From Anoxynatronum sp033549305 (GTDB lineage Bacteria > Bacillota > Clostridia > Peptostreptococcales > Tindalliaceae): 30,181 nt of DNA. The notes under the pieces are model-generated. The model worked only from the letters and a program-made list of their open reading frames with translations, made no database searches and was not told the DNA's origin. Every line of letters starts with the position of its first letter. The first letter of the stretch is position 1. The stretch is from positions 1 to 30,181 of the forward strand of contig JAWSUV010000023.1 in assembly GCA_033549305.1 (NCBI GenBank), in the 5' to 3' direction. Both the position numbers and the translations under genes were made by a program. Shown here piece by piece: positions 1-7,807 of this stretch.

Positions 1-301
1 AAGAGGTTGAAAGTCAGTATTTTCAATGTGTTTAATGTTATTCAATAGACCCTAAGTACGATTTGTTCATTTTGGAGGTCGATTATGTGAAGTCAGGGGG
101 TTATAAAATATCGCATAATTCTAATTATGCGAATAAGTATAGCATCCATTCGTCAATCACATGTTGAGACGGTAGTTCTGCTAGTCAAGGAATAGGTTAA
201 AATTAAACAGTTATTGAAGAATGAAGGCAGAAACAGAGGAATAAACGATCTGGGGAAAAGAGAAAAACCGCATTCTATCACTTTAACGAAAGAGGGATCA
301 T
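1..301. other. Gene-free left edge, possible broken reading frame
   Basis: No intact gene is visible before nudC. One plus-strand frame reads from base 3, hits TAA at 33-35, then stays open from 36 to a TGA at 165-167. Both pieces together would encode about 53 residues and could be the tail of an upstream gene interrupted by a stop codon. The peptide matches no family I recognise, and the stretch is short enough to be open by chance. From 168 to about 285 I see no motif. The nudC ribosome binding site (AGAGGG) is at 291-296. Confidence 0.2.
111..132. repeat. Perfect 10-bp inverted repeat
   Basis: TCGCATAATT at 111-120 is followed by CT and then AATTATGCGA at 123-132, a perfect 22-bp dyad with a 2-base centre. 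There is no T-tract, so it does not look like an intrinsic terminator. It could be a protein-binding operator or a chance AT-rich palindrome. It lies about 170 bp upstream of the nudC start. Confidence 0.4.
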
Positions 302-1141
302 ATGATTCAGAATATTGAACCACGGGTCTTCAACAATCGATTTCGGAACAGAGTAGCGGAATCACAGGACCTTTTCCTTGCCTATCAGGATGACACAGTA
401 CTTGTCGGAGAAGATCAGGATAAACTGTGGTACCCGTCCTTTGCCGACTTTGAGGCAGAGTACCCTGAGCTGATCCAGGAAGCGCAGTTTCTGTTTACCA
501 TTGATGAGATCCATTACTATCTCATCGACAGGCAGGGACTTGACACCGTCAAAGGATGGATCTATGCCACCACAGGAAGATTCCGTACGGAACCCAAATA
601 CTGGAGATCATTTGCGGGTGCCATCGGGTGGCAGCTAAACCGGTGGTATAAAAATCATCTATTCTGCAGCAGGTGCGGAAAACCGCTGAAACGGTCCGAT
701 AAGGAGCGAATGCTGTATTGTGAAAGCTGCGGATTTCAGATCTATCCGACGGTCTCGCCTTGTGTGATTGTGGCCGTTCATGACGGTGAACGACTTTTGT
801 TGACAAAGTACGCCGGGCGGGCCTATACGAATTTCGCCTTGATCGCCGGATTTGTGGAAATCGGAGAATCGCTGGAGGATGCCGTGCGCAGAGAAGTCAT
901 GGAGGAAGTGGGACTGAAAGTAAAAAACATCCAGTTCTATAAAAGCCAGCCCTGGCCGTTTACGGATACAATTCTGGCCGGTTTTTTTGCGGAGCTTTCG
1001 GAGGATGATACCATCACGATTCAGGAAGATGAACTGGCACTGGCTGTTTGGATGAACCGGGAGGATGTCCCGCCGGACGAACTGAAGATCAGCCTGACAG
1101 GCGAGATGATGGAAGCATTTCGAATTGGAACGTTCGAATAA
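302..1141 (+). CDS. nudC: NAD(+)/NADH diphosphatase NudC
   Basis: This protein of 279 aa is a Nudix hydrolase of the NudC subfamily, which splits NADH/NAD+ to NMN(H) and AMP and removes the NAD cap from RNA 5' ends. Three blocks are visible in family order. A four-cysteine zinc ribbon has C122, C125, C140 and C143. The Nudix box spans residues 183-205 and keeps the G-x5-E-x7-RE-x2-EE-x-G pattern (REVMEEVG). The NudC signature SQPWPF follows at 215-220 and separates it from generic Nudix proteins. The N-terminal ~110 residues are the usual divergent NudC N-domain. The ATG is preceded by AGAGGG at 291-296. The gene appears to stand alone, as the next gene has its own promoter. No key residue is missing. 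Confidence 0.93.
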   Translation: MIQNIEPRVFNNRFRNRVAESQDLFLAYQDDTVLVGEDQDKLWYPSFADFEAEYPELIQEAQFLFTIDEIHYYLIDRQGLDTVKGWIYATTGRFRTEPKYWRSFAGAIGWQLNRWYKNHLFCSRCGKPLKRSDKERMLYCESCGFQIYPTVSPCVIVAVHDGERLLLTKYAGRAYTNFALIAGFVEIGESLEDAVRREVMEEVGLKVKNIQFYKSQPWPFTDTILAGFFAELSEDDTITIQEDELALAVWMNREDVPPDELKISLTGEMMEAFRIGTFE

Positions 1142-1241
1142 TCATTGGAAATAATAGATAAAAATGCACATAATGCTGATTTACTCTTTTCGGAAAGTAA
1201 TATCCTTTCGAATATCCTGTTGAAGTACGTTCAATTTAAAA

Positions 1242-1270
1242 GTGAAAAAAATAACACGATGTGATAGAAT
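1242..1270 (+). promoter_or_regulatory. Predicted promoter of the aminotransferase gene
   Basis: A -10 box TAGAAT lies at 1265-1270 with an extended -10 TG at 1262-1263. A weak -35 GTGAAA at 1242-1247 sits 17 bp upstream. The predicted start near 1277 leaves a leader of about 80 nt before the ATG at 1356. Just upstream, TTGAA (1220-1224) and TTCAA (1230-1234) form a small dyad that might be an operator. Confidence 0.45.
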
Positions 1271-1355
1271 GAAAGTAGGCATACAACATCAGTGACACCA
1301 TAATAGTATACTGTGTTCCATGACACATCAAACTTAAATGTGGAGGAGGATGATT

Positions 1356-2672
1356 ATGAGTAAACCAGTTTTATCATCGCATTTTGAATCAAGGAAACCA
1401 TCAGACGTGCGATTGGCTCAGATGAAATATGATGAACGTGCAGTGAAACCGGAAGCTGTGATTAATGTGGGCATCGGGAACGTATCTCTTCCGACAAACC
1501 CCGCCATGATGAAAAGAATGTTTGCATTAAATGCACCCGAAAGTCCTTTTGCGGAAGGGGTTGTGCGATATTCGGGAACCGCTGGTACGGCAGAGTGTCA
1601 AAATGCATTTAAAAACATTCTTAAGTGTGAGGGATTTGATACCAGCAAATTATTCGTTCAGATAACCGACGGCGGATCTGCCGGCATGGAATTGTTGATC
1701 GTTGGCGTTTGTGGACCTGCAGGCACAGATGACAGTCCTCTCATGATGATCGATCCGGCATACACCAATTACATCTCGTTTGCTGAAAGAGTCGGTCGTA
1801 AAACAGTTACGATAAAACGTCATTTGGGGGAAGACGGCAAATTCACCCTGCCTGAAATGGATAAAATTGAAGAAATCATCAACTATAACAAACCTAGGGC
1901 CCTTCTTGTCATTCCCTATGACAATCCAACCGGGCAGCTCTATGGCTATAAAACGCTTAAAGACCTGGCTAGACTGTGCGTGAAATACAATATGTGGATG
2001 ATTAGTGATGAAGCATACCGCGAACTCTACTATCAGGACGATGCTCAACTGGTGAGCATCTGGGGAATAACTGATGAGGATGTTCCCGGGATCGAGGGCA
2101 GAAGAATCAGTATTGAGACTACTTCAAAAGTGTGGAATTCATGTGGTTTGCGTATTGGTGCAGTGATCACCGACAGTGCTGAATTCCATAACCGCTCAGT
2201 GGCTGAATATACAGCGAACCTGTGCGCTAACGTCATTGGTCAGTATATTTTCGGCGCACTGGCGCATGAGAGTAAAGAAGATATTATGGGATGGTGCGGA
2301 CAGCTGCGCGATTACTACAAAAAACAAATAGTGATGGTTAACAAAGGATTGAAGGAGCAGGAACCAGGGTTGATTATTTCCAGTCCGGATGCCTCCATAT
2401 ATTCCGTCATTGATGTTAGAAATGTTGTAAAACCAGGATTTGATGCAATCGACTTTGTCCTATACTGTGCGGGAGAAGGTTCTGTCACAATAGATGGTGT
2501 TGAAACAACATTGCTGGTAGCACCCATGAAGGGCTTCTATGATATCAGGGAAGGTGAGAAGAACCCGGGAAGCACTCAGTTCAGGATTTCGTTCGTTGAG
2601 TCTCCTGAGAACATGGCTAAGATTCCCGAGCTTTTTGTAAAACTGCTGAAAAAATTTGAATCGCAACGATAG
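1356..2672 (+). CDS. PLP-dependent aminotransferase, class I/II fold
   Basis: This 438-aa protein is a fold-type I PLP enzyme that probably moves an amino group between an amino acid and a 2-oxoacid in the cytoplasm. The expected active-site set is present: the DNPTG cofactor asparagine (N190), D218 and Y221 in SDEAY, the PLP lysine K258 in TTSKVW followed by the phosphate-binding arginine in GLRIGA, and the carboxylate-binding arginine R410 in QFRIS. The start is the ATG at 1356, 6 nt after GGAGGAGG (1342-1349). An upstream in-frame ATG at 1338 precedes that site and is unlikely to be used. The sequence does not fix the substrate; aspartate or aromatic amino acids are possible. The nearby 2-oxoacid oxidoreductase and AzlCD make branched-chain amino acids a reasonable alternative. 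Confidence 0.85.
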   Translation: MSKPVLSSHFESRKPSDVRLAQMKYDERAVKPEAVINVGIGNVSLPTNPAMMKRMFALNAPESPFAEGVVRYSGTAGTAECQNAFKNILKCEGFDTSKLFVQITDGGSAGMELLIVGVCGPAGTDDSPLMMIDPAYTNYISFAERVGRKTVTIKRHLGEDGKFTLPEMDKIEEIINYNKPRALLVIPYDNPTGQLYGYKTLKDLARLCVKYNMWMISDEAYRELYYQDDAQLVSIWGITDEDVPGIEGRRISIETTSKVWNSCGLRIGAVITDSAEFHNRSVAEYTANLCANVIGQYIFGALAHESKEDIMGWCGQLRDYYKKQIVMVNKGLKEQEPGLIISSPDASIYSVIDVRNVVKPGFDAIDFVLYCAGEGSVTIDGVETTLLVAPMKGFYDIREGEKNPGSTQFRISFVESPENMAKIPELFVKLLKKFESQR

Positions 2673-2709
2673 AATCCATTCTATTAAATTGACCAGGCAG
2701 CTGAAAAGT

Positions 2710-2749
2710 GACTGATTTCTGCATTTGGCAGGAATCAGTCCTTCTTTTT
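2710..2749 (+). terminator. Intrinsic terminator after the aminotransferase
   Basis: GACTGATTTCTGC (2710-2722) pairs with GCAGGAATCAGTC (2728-2740) as a 13-bp stem with one G-U pair and a 5-base loop. A T-rich tail follows at 2741-2749. It lies 38 bp after the aminotransferase stop. Confidence 0.8.
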
Positions 2750-2881
2750 CCCGCAATACGATGATTTCCCTGCTCTTGAAATCGTTATTTAAGCGGGGGA
2801 AGCATTGACAGCAAGTACATTGACAAACAGCAGCGGGTGATTCATACTAATGAAAAAGACCGGTTGAAAGGAAGGATGAAT

Positions 2882-3406
2882 ATGGAAGCAGTTGATAAGC
2901 CCGATTTTAACAGTAAACGGGATCTGTACCGCTTTATGAACATCAAGCTGGTAGGAATGCTTTCGTCAGAAACCGACTGGCTGGCCAACCTGTGCAATGC
3001 TTCCGCTTTGATGAATCAGCTGCTTGATGACATTAACTGGGTTGGCTTCTACCTGGCTAACGGAGAAGATCAGCTGATTCTGGGGCCTTTTCAGGGCAAG
3101 CCCGCCTGCGTTCACCTTTTTTACGGCAAGGGTGTCTGTGGAACAGCTGCGCTGAAAAGAGAAGTACAGCTGGTGCAGGACGTGCATGCTTTTGAGGGGC
3201 ATGTGGCATGTGATTCGGACTCCCAGTCGGAAATTGTGCTACCGATCATTGTCAATGATGAGGTGGTGGGTGTGCTGGATATTGACAGTCCAATTCTGAA
3301 CCGGTTTGATGAGGAAGACCAAGCGGGTCTTGAAATAATTGTCCAGACACTGGTTACTTATTTTGACTGGGCACAGGTGAAAAAAGCAGCAGCCAATGAG
3401 AAATAA
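2882..3406 (+). CDS. msrC: Free methionine-(R)-sulfoxide reductase (GAF domain)
   Basis: This 174-aa protein is a single GAF domain of the fRMsr family, which reduces free L-methionine-(R)-sulfoxide with thioredoxin as donor. The three redox cysteines are present as C76, C86 (in GKGVCGTA) and C110 (in HVACD). Their spacing of 10 and 24 residues equals that of the characterised E. coli enzyme (C84/C94/C118), which supports activity. The ATG at 2882 follows GAAAGGAAGG (2866-2875) by 6 nt. An upstream GTG at 2837 would add 15 residues but has no comparable site. The gene is probably monocistronic, lying between the terminators at 2710-2749 and 3420-3468. Confidence 0.93.
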   Translation: MEAVDKPDFNSKRDLYRFMNIKLVGMLSSETDWLANLCNASALMNQLLDDINWVGFYLANGEDQLILGPFQGKPACVHLFYGKGVCGTAALKREVQLVQDVHAFEGHVACDSDSQSEIVLPIIVNDEVVGVLDIDSPILNRFDEEDQAGLEIIVQTLVTYFDWAQVKKAAANEK

Positions 3407-3419
3407 GGCATGACGATAT

Positions 3420-3468
3420 AAGAACCTGCAGCCAATCAAGATCTTACACTGATCAGCTGCAGGTTCTT
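3420..3468. terminator. Bidirectional terminator between fRMsr and the vor operon
   Basis: AAGAACCTGCAGC (3420-3432) and GCTGCAGGTTCTT (3456-3468) form a perfect 13-bp stem with a 23-base loop. The A-rich left and T-rich right ends let it act in both directions between two convergent transcripts. The vor gamma stop codon is 14 bp away. Confidence 0.75.
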
Positions 3469-3481
3469 TATGATTGAAAAT

Positions 3482-4021
3482 TTAGCTGGATTTCACAAAG
3501 TCAAAGCCTTTCTGGATGGCCGTCATGTTGTCATCCAAGAGTTGTGGCCGTTTCATGGTGAGTTTTTCCATGGCTCTTTGGATGGCCTGATAATCCACCA
3601 GCTTCAAGGACGGCAGCAGGGCACCAAGGCACACCATGTTAGCAATGGCGGGATTTCCCATGGTATTGGCAATTTCAGTGGCAGGTACCTTCACGATGGT
3701 GATATCGTCGCGCTCATTTTCGATTTTTGCCAATGAAGCATTGACGATGAGAACGCCGCCTGGCTTAATGCGGGAAGAAAACTTGTCGTAAGCCGGTTTA
3801 TTCAGCACAATGGCCGCATCGGCCTGATCAATGACATGCGAGTATATTTCACCGTCGGCCAGAATCACAGAGCAGTTCGCGGTTCCGCCGCGCATTTCCG
3901 GGCCGTAAGAGGGGATCCAGCACAAATCCAGCTCTGTATTCATCCCGGCATAGGCGAGCACTTTCCCCAGAAACATAACGCCCTGGCCTCCGAATCCGGC
4001 CATGATGACTTTATCCATCAT
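3482..4021 (-). CDS. 2-oxoacid:ferredoxin oxidoreductase, gamma subunit
   Basis: This 179-aa protein is the gamma (catalytic-domain III) subunit of a ferredoxin-dependent 2-oxoacid oxidoreductase. It carries the N-terminal GFGGQGV nucleotide/CoA-binding loop (residues 9-15) and the SYGPEMRGG segment typical of gamma chains. Length is normal for the family. It is the last gene of the minus-strand operon: its ATG overlaps the beta-subunit stop in an ATGA. A second ATG one codon later, also behind GGAGG, is equally possible. Family knowledge says gamma and alpha together build the CoA and substrate site, while the beta chain holds thiamine diphosphate. Confidence 0.9.
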   Translation of the reverse strand: MMDKVIMAGFGGQGVMFLGKVLAYAGMNTELDLCWIPSYGPEMRGGTANCSVILADGEIYSHVIDQADAAIVLNKPAYDKFSSRIKPGGVLIVNASLAKIENERDDITIVKVPATEIANTMGNPAIANMVCLGALLPSLKLVDYQAIQRAMEKLTMKRPQLLDDNMTAIQKGFDFVKSS

Positions 4022-4770
4022 AGTTGTTCGACCTCCTCAGTGACTTTCAGCTCACCCAGCTCGTACACGGGCATCATGTTCTCGCGTAACCATTTCAGGC
4101 TGTCTGAAGGGTTCAGCCCCCAGTTGGTGGGGCAGGTGGACAACACGCTGACCAGTGAAAAGCCAAGCCCAGCGCGCTGGACTTTGAAAGCTTTACGGAT
4201 GGCATTCTTGGTTTTCTGAATGTTTTTAGGTGAATCCACTGAAACGGAGGCAACGTAAGCAGCACCTGGAATACCGGCGATCACTTTGGGAAGATCCATG
4301 GGAAACCCCATGGTGACAGGGTCACGGCCGAAAGGACTGGTGCTGGTTTTCATATTCACGAGGCTTGTAGGTGCCATCTGCCCGCCGGTCATGCCATAGA
4401 TGGCGTTATTGACCATGATGGATGTGATTTTCTCTCCCCGGGCGGCTACATGGATGGCATGCTGGGTGCCGATGGCGGCAATATCGCCGTCACCCTGGTA
4501 GGTGAAAACGGTTCGTTCCGGCAGCGCTCGCTTGATGCCGGTTCCGACGGCCTGGGCACGCCCGTGGGCCGCGCCGACAAAATCACAGGTGAAGAAGTCC
4601 TGGCTGAATCCGGCGCAGCCTACAGGAGAAACGCCAATGGTTTCTTCGATGATTTCCAGTTCCTCAATCACTTCAGCAATGAGACGCATGATAATCCCGT
4701 GGGTACAGCCCGGACAGAAGGTAAAGGGCACATCGGTCAGTCCTTTTGAGCGTGTAAACACTTTTTTCAT
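4018..4770 (-). CDS. 2-oxoacid:ferredoxin oxidoreductase, beta (TPP) subunit
   Basis: This 250-aa beta subunit binds thiamine diphosphate and, by family, an Fe-S cluster. The TPP signature is visible as GDGD (YQGDGDIAAIG) followed by the NNAIYGMTGGQ loop. The N-terminal CPGCTHG and VGCAG motifs supply the conserved cysteines. The gene overlaps the alpha gene by ATGA at 4767-4770 and the gamma gene by ATGA at 4018-4021, so translation of the three chains is coupled. GGGAGG precedes the ATG. The reaction is oxidative decarboxylation of a 2-oxoacid to acyl-CoA and CO2 with reduction of ferredoxin. Confidence 0.92.
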   Translation of the reverse strand: MKKVFTRSKGLTDVPFTFCPGCTHGIIMRLIAEVIEELEIIEETIGVSPVGCAGFSQDFFTCDFVGAAHGRAQAVGTGIKRALPERTVFTYQGDGDIAAIGTQHAIHVAARGEKITSIMVNNAIYGMTGGQMAPTSLVNMKTSTSPFGRDPVTMGFPMDLPKVIAGIPGAAYVASVSVDSPKNIQKTKNAIRKAFKVQRAGLGFSLVSVLSTCPTNWGLNPSDSLKWLRENMMPVYELGELKVTEEVEQL

Positions 4771-5852
4771 GCCTGCACCTCCCTGGCTTCATTCTTATCG
4801 ATCATGGCTTCAACATAATCAAGGATTTCGGTTTCAGTGGGCAGCATGCCACCCTGACGGCGATATAATTCAACAGGCATTTTGCAGGCGACAGACAGCT
4901 TGACATCTTCAATCATCTGGCCGGTATTCAGTTCAACCGTAACGATTCCCTTCACCTGATCCATAAAGGGGACAAAGGCATTGGCAGGGAACGGCCAGAG
5001 AGTGATGGGACGAATCAGGCCCAGTTTAATGCCTTTTGCCCGGGCATTAAGCACCGTGCTTTTACAGATGCGGCCGGTGGTGCCATAGCTCACCAGCAGA
5101 TAGTCGGCGTCTTCCGTATGGAATTCTTCCCACCGCTGTTCGGTCTCCTGAATGTCCTTGTATTTCGCTTCCCAGTAAAGATTGTTGGTCTCACCAATTT
5201 CATTGGTAAGGGAATAGCTGGCGAGAATGCGTTTTTCCCTCCCGGCACAGCCGTCCACGACCCAGCTGCAGTCATATTCTTCAGCCGGTGGACGCTCTTT
5301 CAGCACCACGGGTTCCATGGTCTGGCCCAGATAACCATCTGTCAGGATCATCACCGGATTTCGGTAGCGGTCTGCCAGATCAAAGGCCTCCATTGTATAG
5401 TCATATAGTTCCTGCGCTTTGGACGGAGCCAGCACAATCAGGTGGTAATCGCCATGTCCGCCACCCTTGACGGACTGAAAATAATCGGACTGAGCCGGTC
5501 CAAGGCCGCCAAGTCCCGGGCCGCAGCGGTTCACATTCACCACGACCATGGGCAGTTCAACTGCTGCGCTGTAAGACAGACCTTCCTGCTTTAAGCTGAT
5601 TCCAGGACTTGATGAAGCTGTCATCACCCTGTTCCCGGTACAGGCTGCACCATAGCACATGTTAATGGCGCCGATTTCATCCTCAGCCTGCAATACAGTT
5701 CCGCCGTGGGAGGGTAAATTGGCGGAAAGATATTCAATTACTTCGGTTGAAGGTGTAATGGGGTATCCGAAAAAGAGTTTGCATCCTGAACGGATGGCTG
5801 CTTCACCGATGACTTCATTTCCTTTTAACAGCACTTTTTGATCCAAAGTCAA
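4767..5852 (-). CDS. vorB: 2-oxoacid:ferredoxin oxidoreductase, alpha subunit (VorB-like)
   Basis: This 361-aa alpha subunit carries the domain I motif GYPITPSTE (near residue 31) and the nucleotide-proximal GPGLGGLGPAQSD segment, both characteristic of the VorB/KorA branch. By homology the preferred substrate would be 3-methyl-2-oxobutanoate (2-oxoisovalerate) or a related branched 2-oxoacid, but this branch also contains 2-oxoglutarate enzymes and the sequence alone does not decide. The start is probably TTG at 5852, five bases after GGGAG. The in-frame GTG at 5858 overlaps that site. The delta-subunit gene ends 26 bp upstream and the beta gene overlaps downstream. Confidence 0.87.
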   Translation of the reverse strand: MTLDQKVLLKGNEVIGEAAIRSGCKLFFGYPITPSTEVIEYLSANLPSHGGTVLQAEDEIGAINMCYGAACTGNRVMTASSSPGISLKQEGLSYSAAVELPMVVVNVNRCGPGLGGLGPAQSDYFQSVKGGGHGDYHLIVLAPSKAQELYDYTMEAFDLADRYRNPVMILTDGYLGQTMEPVVLKERPPAEEYDCSWVVDGCAGREKRILASYSLTNEIGETNNLYWEAKYKDIQETEQRWEEFHTEDADYLLVSYGTTGRICKSTVLNARAKGIKLGLIRPITLWPFPANAFVPFMDQVKGIVTVELNTGQMIEDVKLSVACKMPVELYRRQGGMLPTETEILDYVEAMIDKNEAREVQA

Positions 5853-5878
5853 TAACACTCCCTTCTTAAAGCACAGGA

Positions 5879-6082
5879 CTATTTATAGACATCTATGGCA
5901 ACGTCAGGACAGACAGTGGCACACAGGGCACATCCAATACACTGCTCCTGGTCGATGCAGGTGGCAACAAAATAGCCTTTTTCATTAGTGTGGTCACTGA
6001 TAGCCATGATTTTCTTTGGGCAAATCTCTACACAGAGGCTGCAGCTTTTGCAATACTTCTCGATCACAATTGCTTTTGGCAC
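5879..6082 (-). CDS. 2-oxoacid oxidoreductase delta subunit, 2x[4Fe-4S] ferredoxin
   Basis: This 67-aa ferredoxin-like chain passes electrons from the catalytic subunits to external ferredoxin. Two complete cluster motifs are visible, C11-x2-C14-x2-C17-x3-C21P and C48-x2-C51-x2-C54-x3-C58P. An extra cysteine lies at 42. The start is GTG at 6082, seven bases after GGAGGG. It is the first gene of the four-gene operon, and the order delta-alpha-beta-gamma is common for vor/kor operons in anaerobes. Leader and promoter lie between it and the divergent LysR gene. Confidence 0.92.
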   Translation of the reverse strand: MPKAIVIEKYCKSCSLCVEICPKKIMAISDHTNEKGYFVATCIDQEQCIGCALCATVCPDVAIDVYK

Positions 6083-6108
6083 CCAAAATCCCTCCTCATC
6101 TACAGAAA

Positions 6109-6159
6109 TTCAACAAATTGTTGAAGGCTTAAAATATGTGTCAAGTTAAGCATAATCAA
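6109..6159 (-). promoter_or_regulatory. Predicted vor promoter region with operator-like dyad
   Basis: A dyad of 7-base arms, TTCAACA-AAT-TGTTGAA, lies at 6109-6125, 27 bp upstream of the first vor start. Two weak minus-strand promoters are possible. One has -35 TTGACA (6144-6139) with a poor -10 ACAATT (6121-6116), placing the dyad on the -10. The other has -35 TTGATT (6159-6154) and -10 TATTTT (6136-6131) at a 17-bp spacing, placing the dyad just downstream of the start site. In both cases the dyad is well placed for regulation. Binding by the neighbouring LysR protein is inference. Confidence 0.4.
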
Positions 6160-6219
6160 CTTACGACCAATTGTGAAATATCAGAAAAGGATTTCAGTAA
6201 TCTAAATAAAAGATTAGTC

Positions 6220-6248
6220 TTGAGGTTACTAAATGAAAATGTTATTAT
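6220..6248 (+). promoter_or_regulatory. Predicted promoter of the LysR gene
   Basis: TTGAGG at 6220-6225 and TATTAT at 6243-6248 are separated by 17 bp. The transcript would start near 6255, leaving a leader of under 30 nt before the start at 6282. It diverges from the vor promoter region, the usual arrangement for a LysR regulator and its target. Confidence 0.5.
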
Positions 6249-6281
6249 TAAAGAAATAAACAGCAATGGATGTGTGTAAAA

Positions 6282-7160
6282 ATGGAAATGAGACAGTTGA
6301 AATGTTTTGCCTCCGTTGCGGAATATCTTAGTTTTACAGAAGCTGCCAGGCATCTTTATGTTGCTCAATCAGCTGTTAGTCAGCAGATTGCGGCGCTGGA
6401 AAAAGAGCTGGGTGTCAGCTTGTTTCAGCGCAATAAACGTTCTGTCAAATTGACCAATGCAGGGCAGGTACTGTTAAAGGAAACTCAATTTTTGTTATCG
6501 CGAATGAATGAAGCGGTTGAAAAAGCCCGGCAGGCTGACGTCGGTCTGATTGGGACGCTGCGGATCGGTTTTTTGGGGTATACGGAAAGAATTATTCTGC
6601 CACCATTGATTCGCCGTTTCAGAAAGCTCTACCCTCAAATTGAATTGAAGCTGGACCAATATCATCATGGTGAATTAATTGAAATGCTCAGCAATGAAGA
6701 GCTGGATATTGGATTTACACTGGCTTTTGGTATTGAACCTGTCAGCAGCCTTGATGTTCAGACGATTTTCCAGGAAAATATTTCTGTTGTGATGCATGAG
6801 GATCATCCGATGGCATCACTCAAGACAGTTGATTTAGCCGCACTGGCATCAGAGCCGTTTGTGGTGATTAATCGGAGAGAATCGCCCCAGGGATATCAGC
6901 AAACGCTTCAAATCTGTTCGAATCATGGGTTTACACCCAGGATTGAGCATGAGCCGCGTCTGATGCAAACGCTGTTAATGTTGGTTGATGCTGGGCTGGG
7001 AATCAGTATACTGCCGCTAAGCGCTCAATTGCAGGCATCAGACACGTTGCGGTTTATTCCTCTGAAGGAACAGCAGCAAGGCCATGAATTAGTGGCTGCC
7101 TGGAAAAGAAACAACACCAATCCATCGATCCCTTTATTTTTGAAAGAGATTGAAACGTAA
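6282..7160 (+). CDS. LysR-family transcriptional regulator
   Basis: This 292-aa protein has the standard LysR layout. An N-terminal winged helix-turn-helix runs over about residues 1-60 (AARHLYVAQSAVSQQIAALE), followed by the linker helix and a two-lobed periplasmic-binding-protein-like effector domain. The ATG at 6282 gives the family-typical MEMRQLKCF start; an upstream in-frame ATG at 6270 adds four residues. The ribosome binding site is weak. The gene diverges from the vor operon and is followed, after a terminator and a gene-poor stretch, by azlCD on the opposite strand. A role in controlling vor is likely from position. The effector is unknown, and a branched-chain amino or keto acid would be reasonable. 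Confidence 0.9.
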   Translation: MEMRQLKCFASVAEYLSFTEAARHLYVAQSAVSQQIAALEKELGVSLFQRNKRSVKLTNAGQVLLKETQFLLSRMNEAVEKARQADVGLIGTLRIGFLGYTERIILPPLIRRFRKLYPQIELKLDQYHHGELIEMLSNEELDIGFTLAFGIEPVSSLDVQTIFQENISVVMHEDHPMASLKTVDLAALASEPFVVINRRESPQGYQQTLQICSNHGFTPRIEHEPRLMQTLLMLVDAGLGISILPLSAQLQASDTLRFIPLKEQQQGHELVAAWKRNNTNPSIPLFLKEIET

Positions 7161-7163
7161 AAA

Positions 7164-7198
7164 ATCTGCACTTGTGTCGTTCTCTGTGCAGATCTTTT
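7164..7198 (+). terminator. Intrinsic terminator of the LysR gene
   Basis: ATCTGCAC (7164-7171) pairs with GTGCAGAT (7186-7193). The stem is followed by a T-run, with A residues on the left flank. It begins three bases after the LysR stop. Confidence 0.8.
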
Positions 7199-7199
7199 T

Positions 7200-7807
7200 C
7201 ATGGTCCTGGCAGTACTGTGATTATTTTTTTTCTGAAAACAGTTAAAGCGAGTTTTTCCTGTCAAACAGCACATTTCCGCAGTCAACCAGCAAGCCCAGC
7301 AGGTTCAGTTCTTCACGCTGGCTGCTGCCTCCAAGTAGTCCTCGCAGTACTCTTCCAGCTCGGCCTGGCGCGGTGAATTTAATAAGTCGCTCAGGTGGTC
7401 CAGATCGGCAGGCCTTCTCTTGCAGGTGCCTTCCACCCTGATTTAAACGCTGTATCACCATACTGTAAATCCATTTGAATATCATTGATGTCATGATTAA
7501 AAAGTATCCTGTCAATTTTTCCGAAATTTTATGGCTTTCATTCGTTCGCTATTCAACTGGGATCAGTCCTTTATTGTGGTTAGGAAAATTCTTCAATCGG
7601 CAACGATAATAAAGTCTTTTCGTTCATCAACTTCCTTTTCCTCGAAAACCGTTTGTTGCAGGGTTTTTTATTAATCCGACGGGCTTTTGCAATGTGAAGA
7701 TTCTCCTGATAAATCATTAACAACGTCGGCGACACGATTACAGTATATATAAAATGAAATCGGTGATATAAAAAGGAAAATCAATAAAATGGGACTTTCA
7801 ATCAGGA
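7200..7807 (-). pseudogene. Gene-poor stretch with coding-like fragments, possible decayed gene
   Basis: About 600 bp contain no gene I can assign. On the minus strand several short pieces look protein-coding but sit in different frames. One, at about 7309-7440, reads as a charged helical peptide (including LSDLLNSPRQAELEEYCEDY) ending in TGA. The overlapping frame carries an open reading of 90 codons (7515-7243) with a hydrophobic start and the ending LVDCGNVLFDRKNSL. Further upstream are a 21-codon piece starting at a TTG behind AGGAG, and a 15-codon ATG peptide behind AAAAGGAAG. The pattern suggests a small gene broken by frameshifts, or very small genes, but I recognise no family. From about 7700 to 7807 the sequence is AT-rich with no clear element. 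Confidence 0.3.

Noticed and set aside
1650..2048. Minus-strand frame of 132 codons within the aminotransferase gene
   Set aside because: Shadow of a well-supported gene; composition and lack of a start signal argue against coding.
4450..4903. Plus-strand frames opposite the vor beta and alpha genes
   Set aside because: They mirror conserved TPP-subunit codons and have no ribosome binding site.
7531..7674. Plus-strand 47-codon ATG frame
   Set aside because: No ribosome binding site and no family resemblance; the minus-strand fragments explain the region better.
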